Assembly (NCBI RefSeq): GCF_900104895.1
Contig: NZ_LT629742.1
Span: 3,348,001 to 3,412,000 of the forward strand
Direction: 5' to 3'
Length of the DNA: 64,000 bases
Source: Microterricola viridarii
GTDB lineage: Bacteria; Actinomycetota; Actinomycetes; Actinomycetales; Microbacteriaceae
Within the stretch, counting starts at the first letter, position 1. Every line of letters begins with the position of its first letter. A program made the translations under genes and the position numbers. Below the pieces are notes generated by a model. The model had not been told where the DNA came from. It saw nothing but the letters and a program-made list of their open reading frames with translations, and did not search any database. Positions 57,388 through 64,000 of the stretch are shown here, one piece after another.

Positions 57388-58167
57388 ATGTCCAAGCGCA
57401 TCGAAGTCAACGACCTCAACGTCTACTACAGCAAGTTCCTCGCCGTCGAAGACGTCACCCTCACCATCGAGCCGCGCACCGTGACGGCGTTCATCGGGCC
57501 CTCCGGATGCGGCAAGTCCACCTTCCTGCGCACGCTGAACCGCATGCATGAGGTCATCCCCGGCGCCCGCGTCGAGGGCGAGGTGCTCATCGACGGCAAC
57601 AACCTCTACGGCCCCGGCGTCGACCCCGTGCTGGTGCGCCGCCAGGTCGGCATGGTGTTCCAGCGTCCCAACCCGTTCCCGACGATGTCGATCGGCGACA
57701 ACGTTCTGGCCGGCGTCAAGCTCAACAACACCCGGATGAGCAAGAGCGACTCCGACGACCTGATCGAGCGCTCGCTGCGCGGCGCCAACCTGTGGAACGA
57801 GGTCAAGGACCGTCTGAACCAGCCCGGATCCGGCCTCTCCGGCGGCCAGCAGCAGCGCCTCTGCATCGCCCGCGCCATCGCCGTCCAGCCCGACGTGCTG
57901 CTGATGGACGAGCCCTGCTCCGCCCTCGACCCGATCTCGACGCTCGCCATCGAGGACCTGATCGAAGAGCTCAAGAACGAGTACACGATCGTGATCGTGA
58001 CCCACAACATGCAGCAGGCCTCGCGCGTCTCCGACCGCACCGCCTTCTTCAACATCGCCGGCACCGGCAAGCCGGGCAAGCTCATCGAGTACAACGACAC
58101 GACGACGATCTTCTCGAACCCGAGCGTGCAGGCGACCGAGGACTACGTCTCCGGCCGCTTCGGTTGA
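57388..58167 (+). CDS. pstB: phosphate ABC transporter ATP-binding protein PstB, 259 aa
   Basis: Walker [10 protein letters not shown] (37-45), the PstB-specific [20 protein letters not shown], signature LSGGQQQR, Walker [13 protein letters not shown], and [18 protein letters not shown] are all present. It powers PstCA and also relays transport state to PhoU. The last gene of the pst operon. Confidence 0.98.
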   Translation: MSKRIEVNDLNVYYSKFLAVEDVTLTIEPRTVTAFIGPSGCGKSTFLRTLNRMHEVIPGARVEGEVLIDGNNLYGPGVDPVLVRRQVGMVFQRPNPFPTMSIGDNVLAGVKLNNTRMSKSDSDDLIERSLRGANLWNEVKDRLNQPGSGLSGGQQQRLCIARAIAVQPDVLLMDEPCSALDPISTLAIEDLIEELKNEYTIVIVTHNMQQASRVSDRTAFFNIAGTGKPGKLIEYNDTTTIFSNPSVQATEDYVSGRFG

Positions 58168-58190
58168 TCGTCCCCGCCTGATCCGCCGCG

Positions 58191-59084
58191 CTAGTCCCGC
58201 GGAGAGAGCAGGTACTCGGTGAAGAGCTCCGTGAGCGGGGCGTCCACCGGCATCTGCACGCCGTCGAGCTCGATGACGGCCACGGCCAGGCGCACGCTGG
58301 AGACCAGCCAGACGGCATCCGCCGTGCGCAGCTCCTCGATGCTGATGTCGCGGTAGCTCACGGCGTGCCCGTGGCGCTCCAGGTAGTTGAACAGGCTGCG
58401 CTGGGTCGTGCCGTGCAGGATCGCGCCGCTCGGGGCGGGCGTCGAGAACACGTCGCCGTGCCGGATGATGACGGATGACGTCGGGCCCTCCATCACGTAT
58501 CCGTCGCTGGTGACGAAGATGGTGTCGTCGGCTCCGCGCCGGTGCGCCTCGCGCAGGGCGGCCATGTTCACGGCGTAACTGAGTGTCTTGGCGCCGAGCA
58601 ACAGCCAGGGGGCGCGCTCCGCGACGCCGCGGTCGTAGCCGCGGTCCAGGGTGATGGCGCGCACGCCGCTCTGCCGCACCGGGCTGAAGTCGCTCGCCGC
58701 GCTGGCGTGGAGCCAGGCGGTCGGGCTCGGGCCGTGCTCGACGCCGCGGCTGAGCACCAGCTTGATCGCCAGCTCGCCCTGGCTGGGGATGCGGGCGACC
58801 GCCTGCGAGATGGCGGCGGACCACTGCGCCAGGTTCGGCGCGGGCAGGTCGCAGATCTCGGCCGAGCGGGCGAGCCTGGCCAGGTGCGGCTGCACCTCCT
58901 GCGCGTGGCCGTTGACCACCGACAGCGTCTCGAAGACGCCGTCGCCACGTTGCGTGCTGAGCTCGCTGACCCGCAGGGCGGGCTCGGAGGCTTCCACCTC
59001 CGTGAAGGTCTCGGTGAACCAGCTCCCGTCATCCGGGGCGTCGGCGGGCAGCGGCGTAATCAGGAGCGTGTAGGGCAACGACAT
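58191..59084 (-). CDS. pabC: class IV aminotransferase, aminodeoxychorismate lyase-like, 297 aa
   Basis: The PLP-binding lysine is in LGAKTLSYAVNMAALREA. The phosphate-binding VMEGPTSSVIIRHGD and TPAPSGAILHGTTQRSLF are typical of fold type IV enzymes of the PabC/branched-chain class. Actinobacterial proteins of this length are usually annotated aminodeoxychorismate lyase, which releases p-aminobenzoate for folate; D-amino-acid or branched-chain transaminase activity cannot be excluded from sequence alone. Confidence 0.82.
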   Translation of the reverse strand: MSLPYTLLITPLPADAPDDGSWFTETFTEVEASEPALRVSELSTQRGDGVFETLSVVNGHAQEVQPHLARLARSAEICDLPAPNLAQWSAAISQAVARIPSQGELAIKLVLSRGVEHGPSPTAWLHASAASDFSPVRQSGVRAITLDRGYDRGVAERAPWLLLGAKTLSYAVNMAALREAHRRGADDTIFVTSDGYVMEGPTSSVIIRHGDVFSTPAPSGAILHGTTQRSLFNYLERHGHAVSYRDISIEELRTADAVWLVSSVRLAVAVIELDGVQMPVDAPLTELFTEYLLSPRD

Positions 59085-59141
59085 GCTCCGATGCTACGCC
59101 GCCCGATCGCCCCGCGGCAGTCGCACTCTGCGGATTGGGGC

Positions 59142-59981
59142 CTAGCTCGCGATCTGCACGATGGGGGCGCTGGTCGGCTCGGTCGACCCGCCGGCCGGTT
59201 CGACCGTCACGCCGACGACGTCGCCAGCGCTCATCTGCCCCTCGAGCACGTGCCAGGTGGTGCCGCTGCTGCTCGCCTCGAAGGTGCCGGCCGAGACCGG
59301 GCCCTCCGCCCCGATGTACCAGAGCTGGTAGGTCTGGTCCTGCGGCAGCGGGGCCAGCCCGTCGGCCAGGAGCGCGGACCGGCCGAGCTCCCCGGACCAG
59401 ACCAGGGTCGCCGTTCCCCCGCCCGCGACCTCCGCGGCCGCGCGCTGGGCGTCTGGGGCGGCGGCGATGTCGGCCAGCTGCTCGGCCTGGGTCTGCCCGG
59501 TCGAGGGCGTGGAGTCCTGGAGCTGCCCGATGGCCAGACCGCCGAAGAAGAATGCAGCGGCTGCGGTCACGGCCACGAGCACGCCGACGGGGCGCCGCCA
59601 GCGTGCGGCCGCCCGGCGCTCGGCTGGGCCGGCGTGGCTCGGCTGGCTCGGTTCGCTCGGTTCGCTCGGTTCGCTCGGTTCGCTCGGCTTCTCTGCCGTG
59701 GGGGCGGCGGGCGCCGCCGGCACGGCGAGTGTCGGGGTGGCCGCCGTTGCGGCATCCGCGCCCTCCTCGAGCCGGGGCAGCTGCGGGGTCAGCGCGATGC
59801 GCGCCATCAGATCCGCGCGCAGCGACGCGGGCGGCTGCACCGGCGTTGCGGCGAGGCCGAGCTCGGTCGCCGTCTCGGCGAACTCCGCGGGTGCGGGCGC
59901 CGCGGCATCCGGCTGCGGCTCGTCGAAGGCGTGCAGGGCCTCGGATGCCGCCCGGCTCAGTTCGTCGTCTCGATCGCTCAT
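59142..59981 (-). CDS. rskA: anti-sigma-K factor RskA, 279 aa
   Basis: A short cytoplasmic domain with an anti-sigma-like helix (DRDDELSRAASEALHAFD..) and low-complexity linker, one transmembrane helix (VGVLVAVTAAAAFFFGGLAIG), and the extracytoplasmic RskA domain (AQRAAAEVAGGGTATLVWSGELGRSALLADGLAPLPQDQTYQLWYIG) are clear. The linker carries four SEP repeats encoded by four perfect 9-bp repeats (59652-59687). It holds SigK until proteolysis at the membrane releases it. The start overlaps the sigK stop by 4 bases. Confidence 0.92.
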   Translation of the reverse strand: MSDRDDELSRAASEALHAFDEPQPDAAAPAPAEFAETATELGLAATPVQPPASLRADLMARIALTPQLPRLEEGADAATAATPTLAVPAAPAAPTAEKPSEPSEPSEPSEPSQPSHAGPAERRAAARWRRPVGVLVAVTAAAAFFFGGLAIGQLQDSTPSTGQTQAEQLADIAAAPDAQRAAAEVAGGGTATLVWSGELGRSALLADGLAPLPQDQTYQLWYIGAEGPVSAGTFEASSSGTTWHVLEGQMSAGDVVGVTVEPAGGSTEPTSAPIVQIAS

Positions 59982-60571
59982 GACGCCACCCCCAGTTCTT
60001 CTCTCAGGCGGATCATGCCGTCGCGCAGCCGCGTCTTCACCGTTCCGATCGGCACCTCGAGGTAGCTCGCGAGCTCGCTGTGGGAGAGCCCGCCGTAGTA
60101 GGCCAGGCTCAGCGCCTCACGCTGCAGCTCGGTCAATCGGGTCATCGCCCTCGCCACCCTCTCATGCTCGATCGTGATCTCTACTCTCTCTGCAACGTCG
60201 TCGTAGTCCACGGTGATGTCACGGCGGCCGATGCGCTGGTCGCGGTCGCGGCCCGCCTGCGACGCCCGGATGCGGTCGACCGCGCGGCGGTGTGCCATCG
60301 TCATCATCCACGACATGGCCCCGCCGCGGCTGGCGTCGAAGCGCGGCGCCGTCTGCCAGATCTCCAGGTACACCTCTTGGGTGACCTCCTCCGACTGCGC
60401 GTGGTCGACGAGCAGCCTGCGCACCAGGCCGAAGATGCGCGCGGCGGTGAGGTCGTAGAGCTCACCGAAGGCGAGCTGGTCGCCGTCGGCGACCCGCTCC
60501 AGGACTGCGGTCAGTTCAGCGTTCGCGGGAGAACTCTGTGACACGGGGATTTCGCTCACGACACCTAGCAT
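59978..60571 (-). CDS. sigK: ECF sigma factor SigK, 197 aa
   Basis: Region 2 (GDQLAFGELYDLTAARIFGLVRRLLVDHAQSEEVTQEVYLEIWQTAPRFDASRGGAMSWMMTMAHRRAVDRIRA) and region 4 (LTELQREALSLAYYGGLSHSELASYLEVPIGTVKTRLRDGMIRLRE) define an ECF19/SigK factor, which directs RNA polymerase to envelope and redox stress genes. It is coupled to rskA. The leader 60572-60838 has no clear gene; it must contain the promoter. Confidence 0.95.
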   Translation of the reverse strand: MLGVVSEIPVSQSSPANAELTAVLERVADGDQLAFGELYDLTAARIFGLVRRLLVDHAQSEEVTQEVYLEIWQTAPRFDASRGGAMSWMMTMAHRRAVDRIRASQAGRDRDQRIGRRDITVDYDDVAERVEITIEHERVARAMTRLTELQREALSLAYYGGLSHSELASYLEVPIGTVKTRLRDGMIRLREELGVAS

Positions 60572-60838
60572 GTCAGCAGCCCTCCCTTGTCACACTCAGG
60601 GTTCGGCGCGGCGGGCAGATCGGATTGCCGCGCAGGCTGGGAGAATGCGGGGCGCCGCCGTAGGGCGCAGGATCGCGCGTGTCGGTGGGAGGCGCCGGGG
60701 ACGAATATGGCCGGGCCGCAGAACGCCTCTCGGCGCGAGGCCGCTCGTGGCGGCTAATTTTGGAGCCCGGGGTTACTGCGGCCCGACCGACATCTATTGT
60801 AATCGAGATCGCTGGGCGCGGTTTCCGCCGCGTTCGCG

Positions 60839-61468
60839 TCAGTCCAGCGAGTCGGAGCGCCAGAGCCGCGCGCAGGCGGTGAGCTCCGCCGCCATCTCCG
60901 TGAAGCGCAGCCCCCGGCGGGTCAGCTCGCTGGCCCGGTCGGGCTCTGCGGCATCCGCGTCGTCGGCCAGGCTGGTCGCCCCGGCCGACATGACCCGGCA
61001 GAACGCGGCGGCCCGGTCGAGGGCGACGGCGAAGTCGCCGGTGTAGATGCCGCGGAGGATGGCGTCGGCGAGCACGATGATCTCGTCTGGGCCGGTCGGG
61101 TGGGCGGCGCCGGCGATAACGGGGTCGATCGTGCGGGCGACCTCGACCCCGCGCTGGAACAGGAAACTCGTGCCGGTCGGGTCCTGGCGGATCAGCATCC
61201 GGAGCAGGTAGATGCGCCAGAGTGCGCCGGGCAGGCTGCGCGGTGTCGCGCGCGACCACAGCTCGGCGACCGCGTCGATGCCGTTCTCGTCGGTGTACGC
61301 GACGAGGCGCTCCACGACTCCGGGGTCGGGATCGGCCCGCACCCGCGACAGCAGCGCGTGCGCGGTCTCGTGGGCCACGCGGCTGATCGCGGCCGGGTCC
61401 TCCCCGCCCTGGAACGCCTCGAAGATGCGGTTGGGAAACTTCGTGGGCTTGTGGATGTGCTCGGCCAT
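60839..61468 (-). CDS. conserved actinobacterial hypothetical protein, 209 aa
   Basis: The sequence (PNRIFEAFQGGEDPAAISRVAHETAHALLSRVRADPDPGVVERLVAYTDENGIDAVAELWSRATPRSLPGALWRIYLLRMLIRQDP) is a helical protein of a family found in many actinobacteria and often misannotated as an RNA polymerase beta subunit. No catalytic motif is visible. ATG 61468 has GAGGAGAC before it. It stands alone between sigK and tRNA-Lys. Confidence 0.8.
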   Translation of the reverse strand: MAEHIHKPTKFPNRIFEAFQGGEDPAAISRVAHETAHALLSRVRADPDPGVVERLVAYTDENGIDAVAELWSRATPRSLPGALWRIYLLRMLIRQDPTGTSFLFQRGVEVARTIDPVIAGAAHPTGPDEIIVLADAILRGIYTGDFAVALDRAAAFCRVMSAGATSLADDADAAEPDRASELTRRGLRFTEMAAELTACARLWRSDSLD

Positions 61469-61577
61469 GTCGTCTCCTCACGATTCCGGGCTGCGCGCCG
61501 ACCGGATCGGGCGGCGCGCGTGCGACACCAACGTTACGCGCGAAAACTCTGCGCGTTCAGCCTGTACATTGGTACGT

Positions 61578-61654
61578 GCCCCTATAGCTCAGTTGGTTAG
61601 AGCAACAGACTTTTAATCTGTGGGTCCAGGGTTCGAGTCCCTGTGGGGGCACCA
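61578..61654 (+). tRNA. tRNA-Lys (anticodon TTT)
   Basis: The sequence starts GCCCCTATAGCTCAGTTGGT and folds into a cloverleaf with anticodon loop CTTTTAA and T-loop GGTTCGAGTCC. CCA is encoded at 61652-61654. Confidence 0.97.
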
Positions 61655-61835
61655 TATCTGGTTTCCGAGTCGCGAGGCCGAATCGATCGGCCGCCCTCGA
61701 CGGGGCCCGCTTCGAGGCCCGCTTCAGGCCTGGCTCTGGGCGCTCCCGTCTCTGCGTCTCGCTGCGCCCGGGTCGCGGGGTCCGCGGCGGGCTCCCTGCT
61801 CGCCGAGCGGCGGGCAGGGAGCCGGCCGGCAGTGG

Positions 61836-62675
61836 CTAGCCGCGCGGCAGTGTGACGGCGCCAGAGCGCACGGCCGCGACGGTGCCGCCGTCGACGAGCA
61901 GGTCGGTGCCGGAGATGAAGGAGGCATCCGCGCTGAGCAGGAACGCCGCGGCGTTCGCGATGTCGTTCGGCGTGCCGAGCCGGCCGGTGGCCGAGCCCTC
62001 CACCATGGCGCGCATCGAGGCGCCGGACTCGCCGGCGAGCTCCTGCTGGCCCATCGGGGTGGAGATGACGCCGGGGCTGATCGTGTTGACGCGGGCCCCG
62101 CGCTTGCCCCAGGCGAGGCTCGCCGTCTGCACGCGCAGCTGGTTGCCGCGCTTGGCGATGCTGTACGCGGCGCCCGCGTTCGGCAGCGCGCCGTCGGCGA
62201 GGAACGGCAGCGAGAGCAGCTGGTCGCTGGGGGTGGATGCCAGCGCGGCCTCCAACTCGGCCGGGAACTGGCCCGCGGCGAAGCTGCCGGCCATGCTGGC
62301 GATGTAGACGCCGGCGCCGCCCGGCGCGATCACGCGGGCGAACTCGTCGAGGCTGAACGCGAAGCCGGCGAGGTCGACGCGGAGCACGGCATCCGTCGGC
62401 GCCTGCACGGGCGAGAGCCCGGCGGTGTGCACGACCAGGCGCACCGGGCCGAGCGCGGCCGCCGCATCCGCGAGCGCCGTGACGGAGGCGTGCGAGGAGA
62501 CGTCGACGACCTGGGTGGCCACGTCGAAGCCATCGCCGCGCAGCCCGGCTGCGACGCGTTCCAGCAACTCCGCGTTGAAATCGGCCAGCAACACGGTGTT
62601 GCCCGCCCCCACGCGACGGGCGATCGCCTCGCCCATTCCGCCGACGCCGATGACCGCCAGGACGCTGTTCGACAT
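61836..62675 (-). CDS. short-chain dehydrogenase/reductase, 279 aa
   Basis: The dinucleotide loop VIGVGGMGEAIARRVG, the cofactor-binding LADFNAELL, VVHTAGLSP (in place of NNAG), the active-site YSIAKRG (Tyr-x3-Lys), VNTISPGVISTPMG and TGRLGTPNDIANAAAFLLS place it in the classical SDR family. The NNAG motif is altered to HTAG, a known variant. The substrate is unknown. It is divergent from a TetR gene, with a palindrome in between, so it is probably repressed by it. Confidence 0.9.
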   Translation of the reverse strand: MSNSVLAVIGVGGMGEAIARRVGAGNTVLLADFNAELLERVAAGLRGDGFDVATQVVDVSSHASVTALADAAAALGPVRLVVHTAGLSPVQAPTDAVLRVDLAGFAFSLDEFARVIAPGGAGVYIASMAGSFAAGQFPAELEAALASTPSDQLLSLPFLADGALPNAGAAYSIAKRGNQLRVQTASLAWGKRGARVNTISPGVISTPMGQQELAGESGASMRAMVEGSATGRLGTPNDIANAAAFLLSADASFISGTDLLVDGGTVAAVRSGAVTLPRG

Positions 62676-62693
62676 GCTGCACCTTCCCATATT

Positions 62694-62710
62694 CGAGACA
62701 ATTTGTCTCA
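62694..62710. promoter_or_regulatory. TetR-type operator between the SDR and TetR genes
   Basis: GAGACA-ATT-TGTCTC is a perfect 6-bp-arm palindrome with a 3-base centre, in the 74-base gap between the two divergent genes; it overlaps the likely promoters of both. Confidence 0.78.
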
Positions 62711-62749
62711 TTATGGGGCGAGCCTATACCTCCTCGCTACGCTGAGTAA

Positions 62750-63322
62750 ATGTCTGAGCCACTCCCCCGCGGCCGCCCCCGCAGCGAGCAGTCTCGTCGC
62801 GCCACCCTCGAGGCCACGCGTGAGCTGCTGCACACCGTCGGGTACGACCGGCTGACGATTGAGGCGATCGCCAGCGCGGCCGGGGTGAGCCGCCAGACGG
62901 TGTACCGCTGGTGGCGCGCCAAGTCGGCCATCGTCGCCGAGGCGGTGCTCGACGGCGTGATCATACTGCCCGGCGCGGATGCCGCGGGCGGATCCATCCC
63001 CGGCATCCTGAACGCGATGGGCGCTTCCCTGGGCTCAGCAGAGAACGCGGGGCTGATCAGGGCCCTCGCGGCCGCCGCGGCGGACGACCCCGCCGCCTCC
63101 CACGCGTTGTACGAGAGGATGACGGGGCCCACGCATGCCGCCCTGGCCCGCTCCATCGCCGAGGGGGTGGCGCGCGGGGCACTCCGTGCCGACATCGATG
63201 CCGAGGTCGCGGCCGACGCCCTCATCGGGGCGGTGCTCTACCGCGTGCTCACCCGGCAGGACTCCCCGCCCGGCTACGGCGACGACCTGGCCGCCACCGT
63301 GCTCGGAGCCCCGCCCGCCTAG
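62750..63322 (+). CDS. TetR/AcrR-family repressor, 190 aa
   Basis: The N-terminal HTH (RRATLEATRELLHTVGYDRLTIEAIASAAGVSRQTVYRWWRAKSAIVAEAVL) is typical TetR, and the C-terminal helices (TetR_C_11-like, with ALYERMTGPTHAALARSIAEGVARGALRADID) bind a small ligand. It most likely controls the divergent SDR gene and itself. The stop shares CTAG with the stop of the convergent transporter gene. Confidence 0.92.
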   Translation: MSEPLPRGRPRSEQSRRATLEATRELLHTVGYDRLTIEAIASAAGVSRQTVYRWWRAKSAIVAEAVLDGVIILPGADAAGGSIPGILNAMGASLGSAENAGLIRALAAAAADDPAASHALYERMTGPTHAALARSIAEGVARGALRADIDAEVAADALIGAVLYRVLTRQDSPPGYGDDLAATVLGAPPA

Positions 63323-64000
63323 GGCTGGCCCGGCGCCCCCTCGAGCTCCGGGTCGACGAGCTTGGCATCCTGCGCCGGGAAGACGACCTTCTGGATGATG
63401 ATCATGCCGGATGCCGCGACGGGGATGGCCACGAGGGCACCGAGCACGCCGCCGATGGTGCCGCCGGCCACCGCCGCGATCACGACGATCGAGCCGGGCA
63501 CGTCCACCGCCTTGTTCATGATGCGCGGGCTGAGCACATACGCCTCGACCTGCATGTAGATCAGGTAGTAGATCGCCGCGACCAGCGCCGTCAGGGGCGA
63601 GGCGAGCAGGCAGATCAGCGAGATCAGGATGGCCCCGATCAGGGTTCCCACCATCGGGATCAGCGAGCCGATGAAGGCGATCAACGCCAACAAGGCAGGC
63701 AGCGGGGCGCCGATGATGCTCAAGAAGATGAGGCTCAGCACGCCGTTGATGAGGGCGAGGCTGAACTGGCCGATGACATAGCGGCCGACTGCGCCGGAGA
63801 CATCGTTGGTGATCTCGGTGAAGCCCTCGCGCTGGTAGGCCGGCACGAAGCGGGCGGCCAGCTTCTTCATCGACGGCAGCGCGGCGAGGAAGTACAGCGT
63901 GAGGATCAACACGATCACGACGCCGGTGACGCCCCCGGCGACCCCGGCGCCCACTGCCACGATCCCGCCGCCGATCGAGGCGAGGTTGGCGGGGTCCTGC
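63319..64000 (-). CDS. AI-2E family transporter / PerM-like membrane protein (3' part; start lies beyond the window)
   Basis: The frame is open to base 64000 (…QDPANLASIGGGIVAVGAGV). Several membrane helices with the family signatures YVIGQFSLALINGVLSLIFLSIIG, ALIAFIGSLIPMVGTLIGAILISL, YYLIYMQVEAYVLSPRIMNKAVDVPG and GGTIGGVLGALVAIPVAA are present. The family includes TqsA-type exporters and Na+/H+ antiporter-like proteins; the substrate is uncertain. Confidence 0.9.
   Translation of the reverse strand, partial: QDPANLASIGGGIVAVGAGVAGGVTGVVIVLILTLYFLAALPSMKKLAARFVPAYQREGFTEITNDVSGAVGRYVIGQFSLALINGVLSLIFLSIIGAPLPALLALIAFIGSLIPMVGTLIGAILISLICLLASPLTALVAAIYYLIYMQVEAYVLSPRIMNKAVDVPGSIVVIAAVAGGTIGGVLGALVAIPVAASGMIIIQKVVFPAQDAKLVDPELEGAPGQP

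Noticed and set aside
55761..57419. 552-codon minus-strand frame opposite pstC and pstA
   Set aside because: Shadow of membrane-protein genes; its hydrophilic Arg/Glu/Asp repeats simply mirror hydrophobic codons.

Overview
The window is high-GC actinobacterial DNA. Gene content points to a Microbacteriaceae-like or closely related actinomycete: CarD, a fused IspDF, SenX3/RegX3, GlnR, SigK/RskA, a WXG100 protein, DUF3048, DUF3263 and LytR_C proteins, and an HrcA/CIRCE-controlled groEL. The assignment rests on family content and codon style only; no rRNA is present.

Layout. 1-10.5 kb is host chromosome: the 3' part of a sensor kinase gene, a lone WXG100 gene, a lipoprotein, groEL with a double CIRCE control region, a DUF3048 lipoprotein, LytR_C and DUF3263 genes, msrB, a nitroreductase and a tandem pair of DMT-family transporters. 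10.6-29.5 kb is an accessory island dominated by a decaying prophage. It holds small early phage genes, a cassette of minus-strand cargo genes (GNAT, two membrane-anchored proteins, a TIR-domain protein) with a plus-strand HTH/GIY-YIG protein, then terS-terL-portal-scaffold-coat-minor capsid and a holin-like gene. terL, the portal gene, the minor capsid gene and an early gene each carry one in-frame stop, and several genes also have one-base frameshifts. Scaffold and coat genes are open. No tail genes, lysin, integrase or repressor were found. The minor capsid gene ends in a CdiA-like nuclease domain. The island's right end carries a HicA-like toxin/HTH pair under twin palindromes and several eroded genes, and abuts the 3' end of a tRNA-Thr gene.

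29.5-47.8 kb is host again: a DsbA-like protein, a sugar-type ABC ATPase, a DUF4032 protein, a frameshifted DUF559 gene bracketed by two copies of a palindromic repeat, rlmB-cysS-ispDF, an Rrf2 (NsrR-like) regulator next to hmp, carD, a lipoprotein, regX3-senX3, phoU, gpmA, a methyltransferase-like gene, ygfZ and a nitrobindin-like gene. An intact IS481-family element sits at 47.9-49.0 kb; its transposase stop codon lies in the target duplication. 49-64 kb holds glnR, ppk, a NUDIX/histidine-phosphatase fusion, four tandem ~123-bp repeats, pstSCAB behind a PHO box, pabC, sigK-rskA, tRNA-Lys, a divergent SDR/TetR pair with a shared palindromic operator, and the 3' part of an AI-2E family transporter gene.

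Functional theme. Phosphate control is concentrated here: SenX3/RegX3 and PhoU sense and signal phosphate, RegX3 probably acts at the GTTAACC/GTTCACC box before pstS, PstSCAB imports phosphate, and Ppk with the MutT1-like protein handle polyphosphate and nucleotides. Nitrogen control (GlnR), NO detoxification (NsrR-like/Hmp), envelope stress (SigK/RskA) and heat shock (GroEL/CIRCE) complete a stress-response-rich stretch.
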